Assembly (NCBI GenBank): GCA_034007705.1
Contig: JAVEQK010000009.1
Location: 34,781 to 98,780, forward strand
Reading direction: 5' to 3'
DNA from: UBA10518 sp022837185
Lineage (GTDB): Bacteria > Desulfobacterota > Desulfobulbia > Desulfobulbales > Desulfobulbaceae
Length of the DNA stretch: 64,000 nucleotides
Position numbers and translations under genes: made by a program. Of this stretch, positions 1 to 7,923 are shown piece by piece (position 1 is the first letter of the stretch; each line of letters starts with the position of its first letter). The notes beneath the pieces were generated by a model that was not told where the DNA came from, searched no databases, and saw only the letters and a program-made list of their open reading frames with translations.

Positions 1-71
1 GCGGGTTTTCTCCCCGGCGGCGGTCCGACGGACGGCCTCTTCCCGGAACGGAACCCCCTGCCCCTGAAATT

Positions 72-287
72 TTATCCGGCGGCCGGCCAGGGCGCCTCTT
101 TTTCCTCAACAAGGTAGCAGAATCTGTCCCATTGCGCCACATGTCCGCTCACGGGGCAGCGGAGGGTGACCTTTTTTTCATCGATACCGACCACTTCCCA
201 GTCGCCTTTGCGGGGACCGTCGACGATATGGATTTTCAGACCCACTGTAAAAGGATAACGGGTAAAAATAACAACATGTTCACTCAT
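72..287 (-). CDS. Small conserved-looking hypothetical protein (71 aa)
   Basis: I do not recognise this gene. It encodes a soluble 71-residue protein with no signal peptide or membrane segment. The sequence looks like a small all-beta fold: a stretch with a V-DGPRKGDWEV-like turn is followed by beta-rich segments, reminiscent of KOW/SH3-type barrels, but no family can be named. Two cysteines lie near residues 44 and 57. The start chosen is the ATG at 285-287, preceded by a GAGGAA ribosome binding site 6 bases upstream; longer readings in this frame run back through mazG and are not credible. It is divergent from mazG, with a roughly 115-base shared upstream region. Confidence 0.6.
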   Translation of the reverse strand: MSEHVVIFTRYPFTVGLKIHIVDGPRKGDWEVVGIDEKKVTLRCPVSGHVAQWDRFCYLVEEKEAPWPAAG

Positions 288-402
288 GGCCGTTCCTCGG
301 TAAAGTACAGACCTCCGACGCGGTCGGCGGCATGGTGCTGGAAAAGCCGACACCCTTATGATACTGTACGGATTATTTTCATCAACCAGGAATCGAACAA
401 CC

Positions 403-804
403 ATGTCCAGCGAACAGACCGGCGATAAGGGTTTTTCCCGCTTATACGACATAATCCTCCGTCTTCGCGGTGAGGACGGTTGTCCGTGGGACATCCGGCA
501 GTCGCCCGAAAGCATACGCAGATACCTGCTGGAGGAAACAGCGGAGCTGGCCGAGGCCATAGACAGCCGGAACCAGGATGATATCCGCGAGGAGATCGGC
601 GACCTGATGTACATTCTGACCATGCTGATACGCATGCACGAGGAACGGGGAATGTTCACCTGCGAGGATGTGCTGGCCGCCATTGCGGAAAAAATGATCC
701 GCCGCCATCCCCATGTTTTCTCCGGCCTGAAGGCCGGCAGCGACAGCGAAATGCGGCGCCAATGGCAATTCATCAAAGATCAGGAAAAAAACAGCCGGAC
801 ATAA
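403..804 (+). CDS. mazG: MazG-type nucleotide pyrophosphohydrolase (single domain)
   Basis: The product is a MazG-family nucleoside triphosphate pyrophosphohydrolase, an all-alpha cytoplasmic enzyme that hydrolyses (d)NTPs to monophosphates. The family hallmark GCPWD is followed by a helix carrying the metal-binding E-E-x-x-E pattern (LLEETAELAEAI, about residues 43-54) and the second acidic helix (EEIGDLM). At 133 residues it is a single-domain form, about half the size of the two-domain E. coli MazG (about 263 residues). The ATG at 403 is preferred over the upstream in-frame start because an AGGAA site lies about 10 bases upstream and the product begins close to the MazG domain. About 170 bases separate it from rpsF, which has its own promoter. 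Confidence 0.9.
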   Translation: MSSEQTGDKGFSRLYDIILRLRGEDGCPWDIRQSPESIRRYLLEETAELAEAIDSRNQDDIREEIGDLMYILTMLIRMHEERGMFTCEDVLAAIAEKMIRRHPHVFSGLKAGSDSEMRRQWQFIKDQEKNSRT

Positions 805-871
805 AAGGGTGTCGTCCCTTCCCGCCATCGGTCCGCAACAGCTGCGCATTGCCGCCAATGGAAATATTCTA

Positions 872-900
872 TTGACAGTTCGGTCATTTTGGTGTTGTAT
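872..900 (+). promoter_or_regulatory. Sigma-70 promoter of the rpsF ribosomal operon
   Basis: A perfect TTGACA -35 box (872-877) is followed by a 17-base spacer and a TTGTAT -10 box (895-900). It sits about 70 bases upstream of the rpsF start codon, in the gap after mazG. Spacing and position fit a housekeeping promoter driving rpsF-rpsR-DUF2232-rplI and possibly the genes beyond. Confidence 0.75.
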
Positions 901-975
901 TTTTAATTCAGCTATAACCTTCTCGCTCTCCCCCACCGGATCGCAGCGAGGGCCTAATGACCATGAGGAGGAATC

Positions 976-1416
976 ATGAGACGTTACGAAACAACGTACA
1001 TTCTCCGCCCAAATCTGGGCGAGGAACAGTTTTCCGAGATCATCGACCGTACCAACGGCATCATCGGCAATGACGGGGGCACCATCATTCATCTGGAACG
1101 ATGGGGCACCAGAAAACTGGCCTACGAAATCAACAAGGAAACATCGGGGCACTACGTGTACTGCGATTACGCCGCTCCCGGAACGACCGTCCAGGAACTT
1201 GAACGCATTTTCCGCATCGACGACCGCATTCTCCGCTACCTGACCGTCAAGCTTGAAGAATCCATCGACCAGGAAACCATTGCCAGGGAAGTAGAGCGCG
1301 TTGCCGCTGCCGCGGTTGCCAGGTCGACGGCTTCTGTCCGTGAGGACGAGGAAGAAACCGAGGTGGAATCCGGGGACGATGAAGACCTGGAAGAGGACGC
1401 TTCCGACAAAGAGTGA
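976..1416 (+). CDS. rpsF: 30S ribosomal protein bS6
   Basis: This is bS6, a ferredoxin-like protein that binds 16S rRNA together with bS18 in the platform of the small subunit. The N-terminal signature MRRYETTYILRP and the core segment around WGTRKLAYEI are typical. The body of about 100 residues is followed by an unusually long, strongly acidic tail (roughly residues 118-146, mostly Asp and Glu); acidic C-terminal runs are known in other S6 proteins, where RimK adds glutamates. Start: ATG at 976 with a GAGGAGG site 5-6 bases upstream. It is the first gene of the rpsF-rpsR-DUF2232-rplI group, and the order with rpsR 51 bases downstream is conserved in bacteria. Confidence 0.97.
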   Translation: MRRYETTYILRPNLGEEQFSEIIDRTNGIIGNDGGTIIHLERWGTRKLAYEINKETSGHYVYCDYAAPGTTVQELERIFRIDDRILRYLTVKLEESIDQETIAREVERVAAAAVARSTASVREDEEETEVESGDDEDLEEDASDKE

Positions 1417-1467
1417 TGACCGAAGCGGTCGAAGAGATGATCCCACACACGATAAAGGAGTTGAACA

Positions 1468-1704
1468 ATGCCCCCGCGTAAACGAATGTTCAGACCACGC
1501 GTCTGCCGGTTCTGCACGGAAAAGGAAATGGTGATAGATTACAAGGATGCCAAGACGTTGAGAAACCTGGTGACGGAACGGGGAAAGATCATTCCCCGCC
1601 GCATTTACGGCACCTGCGCCAGGCATCAGCGCCAAGTGACCGAGGCGGTCAAGCGGGCCAGGCACCTCGCCTTGATTCCCTATTCCGGTCAGATACAGTC
1701 CTGA
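1468..1704 (+). CDS. rpsR: 30S ribosomal protein bS18
   Basis: This 78-residue basic protein is bS18, the partner of bS6 in the small-subunit platform. The pattern CRFCTEKEMVIDYKDAKTLRNL and the later RRIYGTCARHQRQ are family hallmarks. Three cysteines (about residues 12, 15 and 49) are retained; together with His51 they resemble the zinc-binding, C+ type of S18. A strong GGAG ribosome binding site lies upstream of the ATG at 1468. It sits between rpsF and the DUF2232 membrane protein, all on the same strand with short gaps. Confidence 0.97.
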   Translation: MPPRKRMFRPRVCRFCTEKEMVIDYKDAKTLRNLVTERGKIIPRRIYGTCARHQRQVTEAVKRARHLALIPYSGQIQS

Positions 1705-1719
1705 TGCCCTTTCAGCATC

Positions 1720-2718
1720 ATGGGGGCGCATAACGGCGCTGGACGAAGGGGGTATTTACTCAGGGGACAGACGGTACTGCTGGCGGCAGCCTTTTTGCTG
1801 CCGGGGATCGCGCCTTCTATTTTCGGCTGGCTGAACGGCCTGCTTGCCATTCCCGTGTTTCTGCTGCTGTACCTGTACGGGATCAATCAGGGTTCCCTGT
1901 ATATCAGAAACGGCGCCCTGTTGGCCGTTGCCGGCGCCATCCCGATGCACATTCTGCCGCTGGTCCTCTTTTCGCTGACGTTCATCCCGCTGGGCTACAG
2001 CTTGAACAAAAGCGCCGTGGCCGGGGAAAATGAATGGAGAACCGGAGCAAGAGGGAGTCTGATCCTGGGCGGCAGCTGGCTGATTTTCTGGGCTGTTTAC
2101 GGCGCCCTGGAGGGAATGAATCCCTATACCGGCCTCCTGCAGATGCTGGACGCCGGCTTCGCGCAGGCGAAAGAATATTACCGGACCAGCGGTGAGCTTC
2201 CCGCCGAGGCGCTTCTGCAGCTCGAACAGGTCATTGACGGGGCGCGGGCGCTTGTGCCGAAAATCCTGCCGGGCCTGCTCTGCTGCACGGTGATCCTGAC
2301 GGTCTGGCTCAATTTGATCGGCAGCAGTAAAATTGTTGACAGGATCCGGCCGGGGCAGGCGCCCTGGCGGAAGTACAGCCTGTGGCGGCTGCCGGATCAC
2401 CTGGTCTGGTTCGCCATCGCTTCCGGTACGCTCCTGCTGCTTGATCTCGGCATCTTGAGCACCATTGCGCTCGGTGTGGTTCTGGTTTGCGGACTGCTCT
2501 ATTTTTTTCAGGGATTGGCGGTCTTCCTCCATCTGCTGGAAAGGTGGAAGGTCCCCCTGTATTTTCGAATCATAATCTACGCCGTACTGATACTGCAGAG
2601 CTACGGCCTGCTCCTGTTGACGATATTGGGCCTTGCCGACGTCTGGGTCGATTTCAGGCGCCGGCCGCATGATGAGAACAAAACGACAACCGACGAGAGT
2701 GAACACCGAGAGGACTGA
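1720..2718 (+). CDS. DUF2232-type integral membrane protein
   Basis: This is a 332-residue polytopic membrane protein. Hydrophobic segments are seen at about residues 16-35, 38-55, 63-95, 110-130, 185-205, 225-265 and 280-305, so roughly eight spans, with a charged C-terminal tail. Position and character match the DUF2232 (YybS-like) family, which recurs between rpsR and rplI in Deltaproteobacteria and related groups. Its function is not established; the constant linkage with S6/S18/L9 suggests a link to translation or envelope growth, but that is inference. The start at 1720 has no clear Shine-Dalgarno site and lies 15 bases after the rpsR stop, so translational coupling is likely. rplI follows 3 bases later. 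Confidence 0.85.
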   Translation: MGAHNGAGRRGYLLRGQTVLLAAAFLLPGIAPSIFGWLNGLLAIPVFLLLYLYGINQGSLYIRNGALLAVAGAIPMHILPLVLFSLTFIPLGYSLNKSAVAGENEWRTGARGSLILGGSWLIFWAVYGALEGMNPYTGLLQMLDAGFAQAKEYYRTSGELPAEALLQLEQVIDGARALVPKILPGLLCCTVILTVWLNLIGSSKIVDRIRPGQAPWRKYSLWRLPDHLVWFAIASGTLLLLDLGILSTIALGVVLVCGLLYFFQGLAVFLHLLERWKVPLYFRIIIYAVLILQSYGLLLLTILGLADVWVDFRRRPHDENKTTTDESEHRED

Positions 2719-2721
2719 ACA

Positions 2722-3177
2722 ATGGAAGTGATACTCAACAAAACCATAGATAATCTGGGACTGGAAGGCGAAGTTGTCAACGTCAAGCCCGGATACGCCA
2801 GAAACTACCTTTTCCCGCAGAAAATGGCGATGCCGAAGACCAGGGAAAACCTGGCCCGCCTGCAGCAGGAGCAGGCATCCATCCAGGCGCGCCTTGAGCG
2901 GGAGAGGAAGGAAGCCGAGTCACTGTCGGCGCGGCTGAGCGGCATTACCGTCCAGATCGCCCGCCGGGTGGGCGAGGAGGACCGCCTGTTCGGCTCCGTC
3001 ACCTCCGCCGACATCGCGGCGAAACTGGGCGAGATCGGCATTGACATCGACCGCCGGGCCATCATCCTCAACGAGCCGATCAAGAGCATCGGCGAAACAA
3101 TGGTCCCCGTCAAGGCGGGTTACCAGATCACCACGGAAATAACCGTCCAGGTGGTTCCGGAGGCTGTGGGAGACTGA
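2722..3177 (+). CDS. rplI: 50S ribosomal protein bL9
   Basis: This is bL9, a two-domain protein on the side of the large subunit that binds 23S rRNA with its N-terminal domain and projects outward through a long helix. The N-terminal signature is complete (VILNKTIDNLGLEGEVVNVKPGYARNYLFP). A charged connecting helix follows at about residues 42-75, and a C-terminal domain has the GSVTSADIA segment at about residues 90-100. Length (151 residues) is normal. The ATG at 2722 lies 3 bases after the DUF2232 stop; a GAGAGGAC stretch within the end of that gene can serve as ribosome binding site. A large perfect stem-loop follows downstream. Confidence 0.97.
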   Translation: MEVILNKTIDNLGLEGEVVNVKPGYARNYLFPQKMAMPKTRENLARLQQEQASIQARLERERKEAESLSARLSGITVQIARRVGEEDRLFGSVTSADIAAKLGEIGIDIDRRAIILNEPIKSIGETMVPVKAGYQITTEITVQVVPEAVGD

Positions 3178-3259
3178 ACGCCTGCCCTCCCCGGACTTCC
3201 CTTTGTGATTGCCAGGGGTTGTCCAATGCCGCCATGTTGTGTATAACATCATGGAAAGT

Positions 3260-3309
3260 CGTACCCGGCCGCGGCGGTGACAGAGATGGCACCGCCGCGG
3301 CCGGGTACG
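3260..3309. repeat. Perfect 20-bp inverted repeat between rplI and dnaB
   Basis: Bases 3260-3279 are an exact reverse complement of 3290-3309, separated by a 10-base loop, and the stem is about 80% G+C. There is no run of T after the stem, so it is not a classical intrinsic terminator. It ends 19 bases before the earliest plausible dnaB start. It could act as a transcript-stabilising or pausing hairpin at the 3' end of the ribosomal operon or as a control element in the dnaB leader. Confidence 0.8.
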
Positions 3310-3328
3310 GATCAATTTCCCGATCAAC

Positions 3329-4771
3329 ATGATCCGGCGGTCGCCGGACGCTGCCGATTGCATGCAAAACCAGCCTTTATCCGCTTCACGCTACAATGCG
3401 AGAAACATGCCTCCCCAGAACCTGGAGGCCGAACAGGCAGTGCTCGGCACTGTCCTCCTGCAGGACAAGTCGCTGGTCAAGATCATCGAAATCCTCGAAC
3501 CCGATGATTTTTACCGGGATGCCCACAAAGTCATTTTCCGGTCCATGCTGCAGCTCTTCGAACAGCGCGAACCGCACGACCTGATCACCGTCACCAACCT
3601 GCTCAACGACCAGAACAAGCTCGAAATGGTGGGCGGACCGGCCTACCTCGCTTCCCTCACCGATATCATCCCTTTCAGCGGCTCCCTGGTCCACCACGCG
3701 AAAATAATCCGCCAGAAGTCCATCCTGCGAAAACTCATCCAGACCACCACGGAGGTCGCCGCCCGCTGCTATCAGGAACAGGATGATATTGACACCCTGG
3801 TCGACGAAGCCGAGCAGACCATATTTGAAATAGCCAGCTCCAAAAAAAGCCAGGGTTTCCAGCCCATGGCCAAAATCGTCCCCCGGGCGTTTGAACGGAT
3901 CGAGAAGCTGTTCGAGCGCAAGGAGCATGTCACCGGCGTGGCCACCGGATTCAACGACCTTGACCATATGACCGCCGGCCTCCAGCCTTCCGACCTGATT
4001 ATCCTTGCCGCCCGCCCGAGCATGGGCAAAACGGCCCTGGCCATGAACATCGTCCAGAATTCGGCCATAGTCGACAAAATCCCGGTGGCGGTGTTCAGCC
4101 TTGAAATGTCCATGGACCAGTTGGCCCTGCGCATGCTCTGCTCCATCGGCCGCATTGATTCGCAGCGGATCAGAACCGGCCGGCTGAAGCCCAGGGACTG
4201 GCCTCACCTGACGCGGGCCACCGGCATTCTTGCCGACGCACCCATTTACATCGATGATTCCGCCGGCATCTCCGTCCTGGAAATGCGGGCCAAGGCAAGG
4301 CGACTCAAATCCGAACACAACCTCGGGCTGGTTGTCGTGGATTACCTGCAGCTGATGCGGGGCCGGGGCAACATAGAGAACAGGGCGCAGGAGATCAGTG
4401 AAATCTCCAGGTCCCTCAAGGCCATGGCCAAGGAGCTTGAAGTTCCCGTCCTGGCTTTGTCCCAGCTCAACCGCAGCCTGGAGAGCCGGCCGGACAAGCG
4501 GCCCAAGCTTGCCGATCTGCGCGAATCAGGCGCCATTGAGCAGGATGCCGACGTGATCATTTTCATCTACCGAGACGAGGTGTACAAGCCCGCTGAAGAC
4601 AACCCCAACCGCGGCCTTGCAGAGATCATTGTCGGCAAGCAGCGGAACGGACCCATAGGAACGATTAAATTGACCTTTCTTGCCGAGTACACCTCGTTTG
4701 AATCTTATTCCAACATGCAAACGCCCCGTGCGCATAGCGTGCATGATCGTGGGGATGAAGAAGACATCTGA
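3329..4771 (+). CDS. dnaB: Replicative DNA helicase DnaB
   Basis: DnaB is the hexameric 5'-3' helicase that unwinds DNA at the replication fork and recruits primase. The N-terminal helical domain begins with the hallmark PPQNLEAEQAVLG (about residue 28). The RecA-like ATPase core has the Walker A segment ARPSMGKTAL (about 225-235), the FSLEMS motif, the Walker B VVVDYLQLM and the DLRESGAIEQDAD motif. Length (480) is normal. No intein is present. The start is uncertain: ATGs at 3329, 3362 and 3407 are in frame and none has a strong ribosome binding site; 3362 would give the most typical N-terminal length. leuS begins 2 bases after the stop, so the two are co-transcribed. Confidence 0.95.
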   Translation: MIRRSPDAADCMQNQPLSASRYNARNMPPQNLEAEQAVLGTVLLQDKSLVKIIEILEPDDFYRDAHKVIFRSMLQLFEQREPHDLITVTNLLNDQNKLEMVGGPAYLASLTDIIPFSGSLVHHAKIIRQKSILRKLIQTTTEVAARCYQEQDDIDTLVDEAEQTIFEIASSKKSQGFQPMAKIVPRAFERIEKLFERKEHVTGVATGFNDLDHMTAGLQPSDLIILAARPSMGKTALAMNIVQNSAIVDKIPVAVFSLEMSMDQLALRMLCSIGRIDSQRIRTGRLKPRDWPHLTRATGILADAPIYIDDSAGISVLEMRAKARRLKSEHNLGLVVVDYLQLMRGRGNIENRAQEISEISRSLKAMAKELEVPVLALSQLNRSLESRPDKRPKLADLRESGAIEQDADVIIFIYRDEVYKPAEDNPNRGLAEIIVGKQRNGPIGTIKLTFLAEYTSFESYSNMQTPRAHSVHDRGDEEDI

Positions 4772-4773
4772 CC

Positions 4774-7257
4774 ATGGAAAACCACAGCAGCGAAAAATAC
4801 GACTTCAAGGCCGTTGAGGCCAAATGGCAGCAACAGTGGGCTGCAGCCAGGCCATACAGGGCTGCCGCCGAACCTGGACGCAGAAAATACTATGTCCTGG
4901 AGATGTTCCCCTACCCCTCCGGCCGGATTCACATGGGCCATGTGCGGAACTACAGCATCGGCGACGTCATCGCGCGGTACAAGCGGATGCGAGGCTTCAA
5001 CGTCATGCACCCGATGGGATGGGATGCCTTCGGACTGCCCGCTGAAAACGCCGCCCTCAAGCAGGGAGTGCACCCGGCAAGCTGGACCTACGACAACATA
5101 GCGTATATGCGCAATCAGTTGCAGGCCATGGGCCTCAGCTATGACTGGGACCGGGAACTGGCGACCTGCGACCCCGATTATTACCGATGGGAACAGGTGA
5201 TATTTCTCCGCATGCTGGAACGGGGGCTTGCCTACCGCAAGGAAACGACCGTCAACTGGTGCGAATCCTGCCAGACCGTCCTGGCCAGGGAACAGGTCAT
5301 CGACGGCAGCTGCTGGCGGTGCGACCAGCCGGTCGTGCCCCGCACCATGCACGGCTGGTTCTTCAAGATAACCGCTTACGCCGATGAATTGCTCTCCGAC
5401 CTGGACAACCTGACCGGCTGGCCGGAAAAAGTGGTGACCATGCAGCGCAACTGGATCGGCAGGAGCAGCGGCCTGAGCTGCGACTTTCAGATTGACGGCC
5501 TTGACCGGAAGCTGACCATTTTCACCACCCGCCCCGATACCGTTTTCGGGGTCACCTTCATGTCCCTGGCCCCCGAACACCCGCTGATCGACGAACTCGT
5601 TGCCGGAACCGGATACGAACAGGAGGTGAAGTCATTCGTCCAGCGGACCGTCATGGAAAAACAACGGAAATCCTACGACGAGGACCTGGAGAAAAACGGC
5701 GTTTTTACCGGAAGATACTGCATCAACCCCTTCAACGGAGAACAGGTGCCCGTCTTTGTGGCGAATTTCGTGCTGATGGAATACGGCTCCGGCGCCGTCA
5801 TGGCCGTTCCCGCCCACGACCAGCGGGATTTTGAATTCGCCGCCAAATACAGCCTGCCGGTCCGCGAGGTCATCCGGCCGGCAGACCGGGAGACCGGGAG
5901 CGAACTTGAACGGGCCTACGTCGAAAGCGGCGTGCTCGTCAATTCCGGTCCCTTCACCGGTATGGATTCCGAATCAGCCAAACAGGCCATTATCGATCAC
6001 GCCGAGCACAGCGGCTTCGGCCGCAGCGAGACCACCTACCGCCTGCGGGACTGGGGGATTTCGCGACAGCGCTACTGGGGCGCCCCCATACCGGTCATCC
6101 ATTGCGGCCGCTGCGGGATCGTCCCGGTGCCGGAAAACGATCTGCCCGTCGTCCTTCCGGGCACGCACAGCCCGTACGGGAGCCACGCGCCCCTGCACCT
6201 GCAGGAGGAATTCATCGCCACGACCTGTCCGGCCTGCGGCGGCCCGGCCCGCCGGGAAACGGACACCATGGATACCTTCGTCGAATCATCCTGGTATTTT
6301 GCCCGCTATACCTGCCCCGACGAGCGGACATCGCCGCTGGACCCCGAACAGACCTCCTACTGGCTGCCGGTTGACCAGTATATCGGCGGAGTGGAGCATG
6401 CCATCCTGCATCTGCTCTACTCGAGATTTTTCACCAGGGTCCTGCGCGACCTCGGCTATCTGAAGATCAGTGAGCCGTTCCTCAATCTGCTGACCCAGGG
6501 CATGGTCATCAAGGACGGCGCCAAGATGTCCAAGTCCAAGGGCAACGTCGTCGACCCCAACGACCTCATCGAACGCTACGGAGCGGATACCGTCCGCCTC
6601 TTCTCCCTGTTCGCGGCCCCGCCGGAGCGCGACCTGGAATGGAACGCCCAGGGGGTTGACGGCGCCTCCCGGTTCCTCAACAAGGTGTACAGGCTTATTC
6701 TTGCCTGCCGGCCATGTTTTTCCGGTCCCGACACCGTTCCGGATCCGGCGGAAATGAACGATGCCGGACGGGCGCTGCACCGCAAAACGCATCAAACCAT
6801 CAAAAAGGTCACCGACAGCATTGAAAGCAACTTCCACTTCAACACCGCCATCAGCGCCGTGATGGAACTGATCAACCTTGCCGCGGGTATGATCCCCGAG
6901 GGCAGGGAGCCGGACCGGCCCGTCATGCGCGCCTGCCTGGAAACCTCCCTGCTTCTGCTGTATCCCATGGTCCCCCATTTCTGCGAGGAAATGTGGGAGA
7001 TGACGGGCCATGGCCAGACCATGGAGCGGGCGCGCTGGCCTGTCTTCGACCCGGATGGTGCCCGGGAGGATGAAATAACGGTCATTGTCCAGGTGAACGG
7101 CAAGGTCCGTTCCCGGCTCACAGTCGCGGCGGACATTGATGATGCCGCCCTTGAGGGCCGGGCCCTTGACGACGAGAAGATCAGAAAGTTCACGGCCGGC
7201 CGCCAGCCGAAAAAAATCATTGTGGTTCAAAGGAAACTTGTTAATATTGTCCTTTAA
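4774..7257 (+). CDS. leuS: Leucyl-tRNA synthetase
   Basis: LeuS is a class I synthetase that charges tRNA-Leu. Visible motifs are the HIGH-type sequence HMGHVRNY (about residues 52-59, after YPSG), the zinc-type inserts with paired cysteines (WCESCQTVLA and CPACGG), the editing domain with TTRPDT, and the KMSKSK signature followed by GNVVDP (about residues 587-600). The C-terminal domain ends in VQVNGKVRSRL and a lysine-rich tail. Length (827) matches bacterial LeuRS. It starts 2 bases after dnaB and is followed 35 bases later by lptE, an order also seen in Enterobacteria (leuS-lptE). Confidence 0.97.
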   Translation: MENHSSEKYDFKAVEAKWQQQWAAARPYRAAAEPGRRKYYVLEMFPYPSGRIHMGHVRNYSIGDVIARYKRMRGFNVMHPMGWDAFGLPAENAALKQGVHPASWTYDNIAYMRNQLQAMGLSYDWDRELATCDPDYYRWEQVIFLRMLERGLAYRKETTVNWCESCQTVLAREQVIDGSCWRCDQPVVPRTMHGWFFKITAYADELLSDLDNLTGWPEKVVTMQRNWIGRSSGLSCDFQIDGLDRKLTIFTTRPDTVFGVTFMSLAPEHPLIDELVAGTGYEQEVKSFVQRTVMEKQRKSYDEDLEKNGVFTGRYCINPFNGEQVPVFVANFVLMEYGSGAVMAVPAHDQRDFEFAAKYSLPVREVIRPADRETGSELERAYVESGVLVNSGPFTGMDSESAKQAIIDHAEHSGFGRSETTYRLRDWGISRQRYWGAPIPVIHCGRCGIVPVPENDLPVVLPGTHSPYGSHAPLHLQEEFIATTCPACGGPARRETDTMDTFVESSWYFARYTCPDERTSPLDPEQTSYWLPVDQYIGGVEHAILHLLYSRFFTRVLRDLGYLKISEPFLNLLTQGMVIKDGAKMSKSKGNVVDPNDLIERYGADTVRLFSLFAAPPERDLEWNAQGVDGASRFLNKVYRLILACRPCFSGPDTVPDPAEMNDAGRALHRKTHQTIKKVTDSIESNFHFNTAISAVMELINLAAGMIPEGREPDRPVMRACLETSLLLLYPMVPHFCEEMWEMTGHGQTMERARWPVFDPDGAREDEITVIVQVNGKVRSRLTVAADIDDAALEGRALDDEKIRKFTAGRQPKKIIVVQRKLVNIVL

Positions 7258-7292
7258 TCCCTTCATCCCCTTCCGGTGATCATAAGGAGTTC

Positions 7293-7844
7293 ATGGTGCG
7301 ACCACCCAGAACCGTCATCCTGATTCTGTTGACCGCCGCCCTCATCATTGGCGGCTGCGGCTATTATTTTCCCCACGTCTATGACGGGCCCGAACGAACC
7401 ATCTATATACCGAACTGGAAAAACCGGACCAGCCAACTCGGTCTGGACTCGAAAATTTATCAGTCTCTGTCGCGCTGGTTCCAGAAATCACCCAAAATTG
7501 TCCTGACCAAGGACAGGGAGAAGGCGGATCTTATCCTGGCGGGGGAAATCCTGGACATCGCCCTGCCGAGCGTTGCCTGGGACGGACAGGCCCGAAGCAC
7601 CCAGGTCAAAGTCAGGCTGCATGTCCGCTACGTGCTCAAGGACATCAGGACGGACGATATTATCTGGGAGATGCCCGGCGAAGTGTGGACCGAGGAATAT
7701 TCCACTTTGGGCGGTTCGGCGCAGATGGCCGACAACGAACGTATAGCCTTGAACCAGATCCTCACCGACATGTCGGAGCAGATTTACCTGGGCACCCTGG
7801 ACAAGCTGCGCCGGGAAAACATGCCCCGGCATGCGGCAAAATAG
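7293..7844 (+). CDS. lptE: LptE-like LPS-assembly lipoprotein
   Basis: This is a predicted outer-membrane lipoprotein of 183 residues. The N-terminus has basic residues, a hydrophobic run and a lipobox ending IGGC (Cys22), followed by GYYFP, which is typical of LptE (RlpB). The body has the YIPNWKNRT and ADLILAGEI segments expected of the LptE/DUF4136-like fold. LptE plugs the LptD barrel and helps place lipopolysaccharide in the outer leaflet. Its place directly after leuS is the strongest supporting context. The ATG at 7293 has an AAGGAG site 4 bases upstream. A strong terminator follows 35 bases after the stop. Confidence 0.85.
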   Translation: MVRPPRTVILILLTAALIIGGCGYYFPHVYDGPERTIYIPNWKNRTSQLGLDSKIYQSLSRWFQKSPKIVLTKDREKADLILAGEILDIALPSVAWDGQARSTQVKVRLHVRYVLKDIRTDDIIWEMPGEVWTEEYSTLGGSAQMADNERIALNQILTDMSEQIYLGTLDKLRRENMPRHAAK

Positions 7845-7878
7845 CTCCCGTCCCCTTCTTCATGCCAGGCACAGAGGC

Positions 7879-7906
7879 GGCGCCGGATTTCCGGCGCCTT
7901 TTTTTT
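7879..7906 (+). terminator. Intrinsic terminator after lptE
   Basis: An 8-bp G+C stem (7879-7886 with 7891-7898) and a 4-base loop is followed by eight T residues on the plus strand. It closes the leuS-lptE transcript and lies between convergent lptE and transketolase genes. Confidence 0.9.
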
Positions 7907-7923
7907 GTGCGGCCGGCAGGCCG

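Noticed and set aside
1..71. A gene end at the left edge of the window
   Set aside because: Only 71 bases are present, with no clear reading frame or stop that can be assigned.
442..1731. 429-codon minus-strand frame across mazG-rpsF-rpsR
   Set aside because: It covers three conserved genes on the opposite strand and has no domain of its own.
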